In this document: piece after piece, positions 6,349 to 9,181 of the stretch
How the letters are laid out: each line of letters starts with the position of its first letter
How positions within the stretch are numbered: the first letter of the stretch is position 1
Assembly: GCA_025997495.1 (NCBI GenBank)
Contig: BNUR01000121.1
Coordinates: 1 to 9,181, forward strand
From: Spirochaetia bacterium
GTDB taxonomy: Bacteria > Spirochaetota > Spirochaetia > Treponematales > Breznakiellaceae
DNA: 9,181 bases
Reading direction: 5' to 3'
Translations under genes and position numbers: made by a program
Notes under the pieces: model-generated
The model's database searches: none
What the model was told of the DNA's origin: nothing
The model's input: the letters and a program-made list of their open reading frames with translations, nothing else

Positions 6349-6803
6349 GAACGATAGTCCCGCCAGCGTTTACGGCGTTCCCGCATAAATTCAGAGATAC
6401 TTAACAGGACAAGCACCACAATCCCTGCGCAGAACGCGGCAAACCAGAGTATCCTGTCGGGAATATAGCCCGGAAAACGGGGAACCGTGATCTGTCCGGC
6501 GGTGACCCGCTGCTTTCTGGCCCCCCCCAGACCCACGATCCGGACAAAGTTCTCATCCTGCGTACCATACCCAAGCTCCCGGGCATAGATCCGGATGGTA
6601 TCCGAATCGTATTTCAGGGAATCAAGGGTTCCCCCAAGTTCCCGGTTCAGATTTTGGAGGGCTTCAATATTTACCTTCTGTTTCGCCTGTTCAGCCGAAA
6701 GCTGCTGAAAGGCAAGGGTTCCGGTGGATCCCGTAAAAAAAGCAGAAACGGTATATACGGCCAGGGTTGTCCAGACTGCTATGAGGTACTTCAAGAAACG
6801 CAT
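6345..6803 (-). CDS. FtsB/DivIC-like septum formation initiator with extra C-terminal membrane segment
   Basis: A 152-residue membrane protein. A transmembrane segment lies at about 4-24, followed by a short coiled-coil-like helix (about 33-63, FQQLSAEQAKQKVNIEALQN) and the family-typical motif ARELGYGTQDENFVRIVG (74-91), which matches the RxxLGYxxxxExV pattern of FtsB/DivIC proteins. These single-pass proteins link FtsL and FtsQ/DivIB in the divisome. Unlike E. coli FtsB (about 100 residues), this one continues into a second hydrophobic segment (118-137) and a basic tail, RERRKRWRDYR, which by the positive-inside rule puts both ends in the cytoplasm. No Shine-Dalgarno precedes the ATG; a TATATA at 6810-6815 sits at leaderless-promoter distance but lacks a good -35. 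It converges on the exported-protein gene, sharing CTAG for both stops. Confidence 0.8.
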   Translation of the reverse strand: MRFLKYLIAVWTTLAVYTVSAFFTGSTGTLAFQQLSAEQAKQKVNIEALQNLNRELGGTLDSLKYDSDTIRIYARELGYGTQDENFVRIVGLGGARKQRVTAGQITVPRFPGYIPDRILWFAAFCAGIVVLVLLSISEFMRERRKRWRDYRS

Positions 6804-6845
6804 TGTATCTATATAACGGCAAATTTTCCCTATTTCTTGAGGGCC

Positions 6846-6874
6846 TCAATGGAGGTACTGCAAACCTCCATTGA
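6846..6874. repeat. Perfect 11-bp inverted repeat, 7-nt loop, in the divergent intergenic region
   Basis: TCAATGGAGGT (6846-6856) and ACCTCCATTGA (6864-6874) are exact reverse complements around ACTGCAA. There is no T-run on either side, so it is not a standard terminator. It lies 43 bp upstream of the septum-protein start and about 87 bp upstream of the acidic-protein start, and its right arm merges into TTGACA (6871-6876). A repressor or activator operator is the most natural reading; an RNA hairpin is the alternative. Confidence 0.8.
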
Positions 6875-6900
6875 CAACAGGAAAAACCATGGATAAGCTA

Positions 6901-6937
6901 ATATATTGTGTACAATTGACGATAATTGACAATATAT
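6901..6937. promoter_or_regulatory. AT-rich nested dyad and repeated AATTGAC upstream of the acidic-protein operon
   Basis: ATATATTGT (6901-6909) and ACAATATAT (6929-6937) form a perfect 9-bp inverted repeat. Inside, AATTGAC occurs twice, at 6914-6920 and 6924-6930, one helical turn (10 bp) apart, and ATTGT-GT-ACAAT (6905-6916) is a small palindrome. The stretch is far more AT-rich than its surroundings and should contain the promoter of the operon starting at 6961, but I could not settle on one -35/-10 pair: the good TTGACA at 6871 and 6926 lack a well-spaced -10. Confidence 0.55.
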
Positions 6938-6949
6938 GTGTGAATTAGC

Positions 6950-6954
6950 GGGAG
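6950..6954 (+). promoter_or_regulatory. Shine-Dalgarno GGGAG of the acidic-protein gene
   Basis: GGGAG lies 6 nt before the ATG at 6961. It shows that this genome does use conventional ribosome binding sites, in contrast to the SD-less starts at 3462, 5521 and 6803. Confidence 0.75.
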
Positions 6955-6960
6955 CGGATC

Positions 6961-8490
6961 ATGGCAGTGAAAAAAAATCCTTCAATATATGATGATCGTA
7001 GTACAATCGAGTCCTCCGATGAACTTGATGAGTACGGCATATGGGTAAAAGTTGCACCCCAGGATCTTATTGATGATCAGAATCTGAATATGGAGTCCCT
7101 TTCCGGCGTAGAAGACTTTTCCGCCGGTTTTGATCCCGGGATTACCCCGGAAGAACCGGTTACCGGGGATTTATCCATTGAGGATCTATCATTAGAAGAG
7201 CTGTCCCATGAGGAGATAAGCGGTTCTATCGAGGATGAAGATGTTGATGATTTGGAATCGCTGCCGGATAATATCCAGACCCCCGCGGAAGATACGGCGG
7301 CCCTGCTCAGTGAATTGCCGGATACCTTGCCGGAAGCAATTCCCCACCAGCCCCCCCCCATAGAGGAAGTTCCTTTAGGCGGCGACATGAGCGGGAACCC
7401 GGATCTTTCTACCCAGCTATTGATGAAAATTGCCGATGAACTGGCCTCAATAAAGGACGAATTGTCCAGCCTTAAGGACGAACTTTCGGTTATCCGTAAC
7501 GAAAAACCTGCCGGGAGCGCCGGCGAGGACGGAGGGGAATTCTTTGATGGAGAGGATGATGACAAGATCGCCCTAACCGGTGATGAGCTTAATAATATTC
7601 TCCATACCGCCGACTTTACCGAGGAAATGGGGGCTGATGCCGGTGAAAGCCTGGGGGATGATTTCGTTTCCCCGGAAACCGCCGGTGATGAACCAACTGA
7701 TATTTCTTCGGAGGCCATTGCCACTCTTGAGACCAGGGACACCGATGAATTAAAGTTCCTTAGGGAAACCGGCGTGGAGCCTATGACGGTTCCTCCTGAG
7801 GATACGAGCTACCTTGAGGAGGCGGCGGAAATTGACCCGGAAGAACCCTCCCCGGAACTTGCCTCCGCCCCCCCCCCTTCCCTGATCGATTTAGAAACCA
7901 TGGACGCGGTCTCTCCGGAAACCGAAAAAACAGAGGATACCCCCACGGCAGAGGAGAATCCCCTTGAAGAAGTTTCCGAAGAAACTCTTTTTGAGGAGAT
8001 TTCCTTTGACGAACTTGCCGACAACAGTGAATCCATTGACCTTCCGACTATTGAGGATGCCGTCACTGAAAGCGCCGCCTCTGAAGATGAGCCGGAAGCC
8101 GCCGGTTTTACCGATATGTCCTTTGATGATCCCGCTTCCGATGCGGCCCCCGACGCGGAAGACCTGAGTTTTGAACTATTCAACGAAGATGAGGAAAACC
8201 TTGAGTTCCCGCCGATGGATTTGCCTGCCGAGGAACTGAATATTGAACTTGCCCCGCTTCCCGATATTGCATTAGCGGACGATTTGTCCGTGGAAATCCC
8301 TGTGGAACCGGCGACGGCTCCGGAACAGGACATAGAAATTCCCGGAGAGCTTAAGAGCGAACTGAAAAATGTACTTGAATATATGGATAAACTGCTGGAA
8401 TTCCTTCCGGAAGAAAAAATTGAAGAGTTTGCCCAGTCCGAACATTATATTACCTATAAGAAACTTTTTGATGAACTAGGTATAAAATAA
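6961..8490 (+). CDS. Large acidic low-complexity protein with coiled coil and conserved-looking ends
   Basis: A 509-residue protein dominated by Asp, Glu, Ser, Pro and Ala, so very acidic and largely disordered. Three parts look ordered. The N-terminus has DELDEYGIWVKVAPQDLID (20-38). A heptad-like coiled coil lies at about 151-181 (LLMKIADELASIKDELSSLK and a second IKDELS-type repeat). The C-terminus (about 462-509) is helical with mixed charge: ELKNVLEYMDKLLEFLPEE, then EHYITYKKLFDEL. Middle motifs such as ALTGDELNNIL (204-214) and GVEPMTVPPEDTSYLEE (271-287) resemble segments I associate with Treponema acidic proteins, but the family has no function I can name. There is no signal peptide or membrane segment, so it is probably cytoplasmic, perhaps a scaffold or partner-binding protein. 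A good GGGAG precedes the ATG. The stop overlaps the next start (TAATG). Two poly-C tracts (C9, C10) lie in the frame. Confidence 0.88.
   Translation: MAVKKNPSIYDDRSTIESSDELDEYGIWVKVAPQDLIDDQNLNMESLSGVEDFSAGFDPGITPEEPVTGDLSIEDLSLEELSHEEISGSIEDEDVDDLESLPDNIQTPAEDTAALLSELPDTLPEAIPHQPPPIEEVPLGGDMSGNPDLSTQLLMKIADELASIKDELSSLKDELSVIRNEKPAGSAGEDGGEFFDGEDDDKIALTGDELNNILHTADFTEEMGADAGESLGDDFVSPETAGDEPTDISSEAIATLETRDTDELKFLRETGVEPMTVPPEDTSYLEEAAEIDPEEPSPELASAPPPSLIDLETMDAVSPETEKTEDTPTAEENPLEEVSEETLFEEISFDELADNSESIDLPTIEDAVTESAASEDEPEAAGFTDMSFDDPASDAAPDAEDLSFELFNEDEENLEFPPMDLPAEELNIELAPLPDIALADDLSVEIPVEPATAPEQDIEIPGELKSELKNVLEYMDKLLEFLPEEKIEEFAQSEHYITYKKLFDELGIK
7351..7359. repeat. C9 homopolymer inside the acidic-protein gene
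   Basis: Nine consecutive C encode three Pro codons in HQPPPIEE (residues 129-136). A gain or loss of one base would shift the frame after about a quarter of the protein. Confidence 0.9.
7868..7877. repeat. C10 homopolymer inside the acidic-protein gene
   Basis: Ten consecutive C lie in the segment encoding SAPPPS (residues 302-307). It is the longest single-base run in the window and is long enough for slipped-strand mispairing. Confidence 0.9.
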
Positions 8491-8834
8491 TGGGTCTATT
8501 ATTCCGGGCCGCTGTTTTCATAACGGTACGCACTAAGATTACCGAATATTATAAAACCAATGCCGATCCGCTTGGCGGTTCGCAAGGCGGATTTCAGGGT
8601 ATACTTCTTGAAAGCAGAAACGCTGCTTTTGCAAAACAGCTTTCGATCATGGTCGGGGTACTTGGCCTCCACATTGTTCTTCCCTCATACCGTTCCCTTA
8701 TTCTGCTGCCCCCAACCCTGGATCGGGAACTAATCGCCCATCGCCTTCAGGCAAGCCTCAAAGCCGAAGTTCTGGTTTGCTTTGCGGTGGATAATCCCGA
8801 TAAAGCCCTGGAGATGATCCAGTCCTATTGGTAA
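8490..8834 (+). CDS. Small protein of unknown function, coupled to flanking genes
   Basis: A 114-residue protein whose ATG shares its A with the TAA of the acidic-protein gene (TAATG), so translation is almost certainly coupled. I do not recognise it. The N-terminus is MGLLFRAAVFITVRTKITEYY, mildly hydrophobic but too short and basic for a sure signal peptide. A Gly-rich turn (DPLGGSQGG, 26-34) follows. The second half (about 52-114) reads as alternating strands and helices: MVGVLGLHIVLPS, SLILLPPTLDRELIAHRLQ, EVLVCFAVDNPDKALEMI, ending in QSYW. This suggests a compact cytoplasmic alpha/beta domain. Its stop is 1 bp before the ATG of the MptE-like gene. Position between a Treponema-type acidic protein and a Maf-like protein suggests a shared pathway, but no biochemical role can be read from the sequence. 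Confidence 0.75.
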   Translation: MGLLFRAAVFITVRTKITEYYKTNADPLGGSQGGFQGILLESRNAAFAKQLSIMVGVLGLHIVLPSYRSLILLPPTLDRELIAHRLQASLKAEVLVCFAVDNPDKALEMIQSYW

Positions 8835-8835
8835 T

Positions 8836-9181
8836 ATGTTGCCGCATCTTGCTGCTACGGGAAGCGGTTTCCCCACGGTCTATGCCGGCGGCCTGGCCCT
8901 CCATTCCCGGTATAATCCCCCCTCTGAGGCTGAAAAATATATCAATTCCCTCCATTTCCGTGAGGGTGTCCGTTTTTTTATCCTCATCGAACCCGGCTTG
9001 GCCTATACCGTGGAGCCCTTGCGAAAACGGTTCCCCCACGCAGCTATCCTGTCCCTCCATGTTTCCGATTTTTTCACCCGCAGTAAAACTGACGCGGATG
9101 GCGCCTGGAGCCCCGGTTCGGGGATAACCCTGCAAAGTTTTCTGGAAGACCATCTGCCGGACACGGAAGCCGCATCGGTGG
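8836..9181 (+). CDS. MptE-like/Maf-type (DUF115) protein, N-terminal part
   Basis: An open frame of 115 codons from the ATG at 8836 to the window edge with no stop. It begins MLPHLAATGSGFPTVYAGGL and contains LHSRYNPPSEAEKYI (about 22-36), then a stretch ending in ILIEPGLAYTVEPLRKRFP and AAILSLHVSDFF. The LxSRYxPxxEAExxI motif followed by a glycine turn and an LR..FP helix matches my memory of the N-terminal part of DUF115 proteins, annotated as 6-hydroxymethylpterin diphosphokinase MptE-like or motility-associated factor (Maf) glycosyltransferase. In other motile bacteria, Maf proteins help attach nonulosonic acids to flagellin; spirochaete flagellins are also glycosylated. The catalytic region lies beyond the edge, so the enzymatic role is inference. 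Only T separates the previous TAA from this ATG, and no independent Shine-Dalgarno is seen, so translation is coupled. Confidence 0.75.
   Translation, partial: MLPHLAATGSGFPTVYAGGLALHSRYNPPSEAEKYINSLHFREGVRFFILIEPGLAYTVEPLRKRFPHAAILSLHVSDFFTRSKTDADGAWSPGSGITLQSFLEDHLPDTEAASV

Noticed and set aside
6654..6896. An 80-codon plus-strand open frame across the septum-gene start and the intergenic region
   Set aside because: It is mostly antisense to the septum gene and runs through the palindrome, with no ribosome binding site.
7077..8333. Long Ser-rich open frames on the minus strand opposite the acidic-protein gene
   Set aside because: They are the complement of Glu/Asp/Ser/Pro codons in the real gene, have no ribosome binding site and show low-complexity translation.

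Overview
The window looks like chromosomal DNA from a spirochaete, most likely a Treponema-type organism of moderate-to-high GC such as the termite-gut treponemes. I base this on the gene set and on lineage-typical proteins: a PEGA/FGE-like membrane protein, an acidic Treponema-style protein and an MptE-like (DUF115) protein. From memory, T. pallidum also keeps hemN/hemW, lepB and smpB close together. No database search was possible, so the taxonomic call is an inference. There is no sign of phage, insertion sequences, tRNA, rRNA or CRISPR; this is a dense housekeeping region.

Layout. Positions 1-3395 are a minus-strand operon, read right to left: signal peptidase I (lepB), a second and divergent signal-peptidase-like protein, the HemW-type radical SAM protein, then an unrecognised protein that runs off the left edge. 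The first 92 bases hold a perfect 26-bp inverted repeat inside that last gene, which looks like a fold-back artefact or a contig end. At 3396-3461 two divergent promoters appear to share one -35 element. To the right, the plus-strand PEGA/FGE-like membrane protein overlaps smpB by ATGA. A separate promoter then serves an exported two-domain protein (5521-6348). It converges on a minus-strand FtsB/DivIC-like septum protein (6345-6803); the two stop codons share one CTAG. A 157-bp divergent region (6804-6960) rich in dyads separates this from a plus-strand operon of three tightly coupled genes: a 509-aa very acidic protein with two long poly-C tracts, a 114-aa unknown, and an MptE-like/Maf-type protein that runs off the right edge.

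How the genes work together. The left operon handles removal of secretory signal peptides and possibly haem delivery. SmpB rescues stalled ribosomes together with tmRNA. The exported protein and the septum protein are envelope or cell-division factors. The right operon pairs a Treponema-type acidic protein with a probable flagellin-glycosylation-type enzyme, so a link to motility or the cell envelope is plausible but unproven.

The most interesting signals are these. Near-consensus promoters are placed so that transcription would begin at or within a few bases of the start codon, suggesting leaderless mRNAs for the PEGA/FGE gene, the exported-protein gene and perhaps lepB and the septum gene. 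A G7 run lies inside the spacer of one of these promoters. The second signal peptidase has Thr where the catalytic Ser should be. C9 and C10 tracts lie in the acidic-protein gene. An operator-like dyad cluster lies upstream of that gene.
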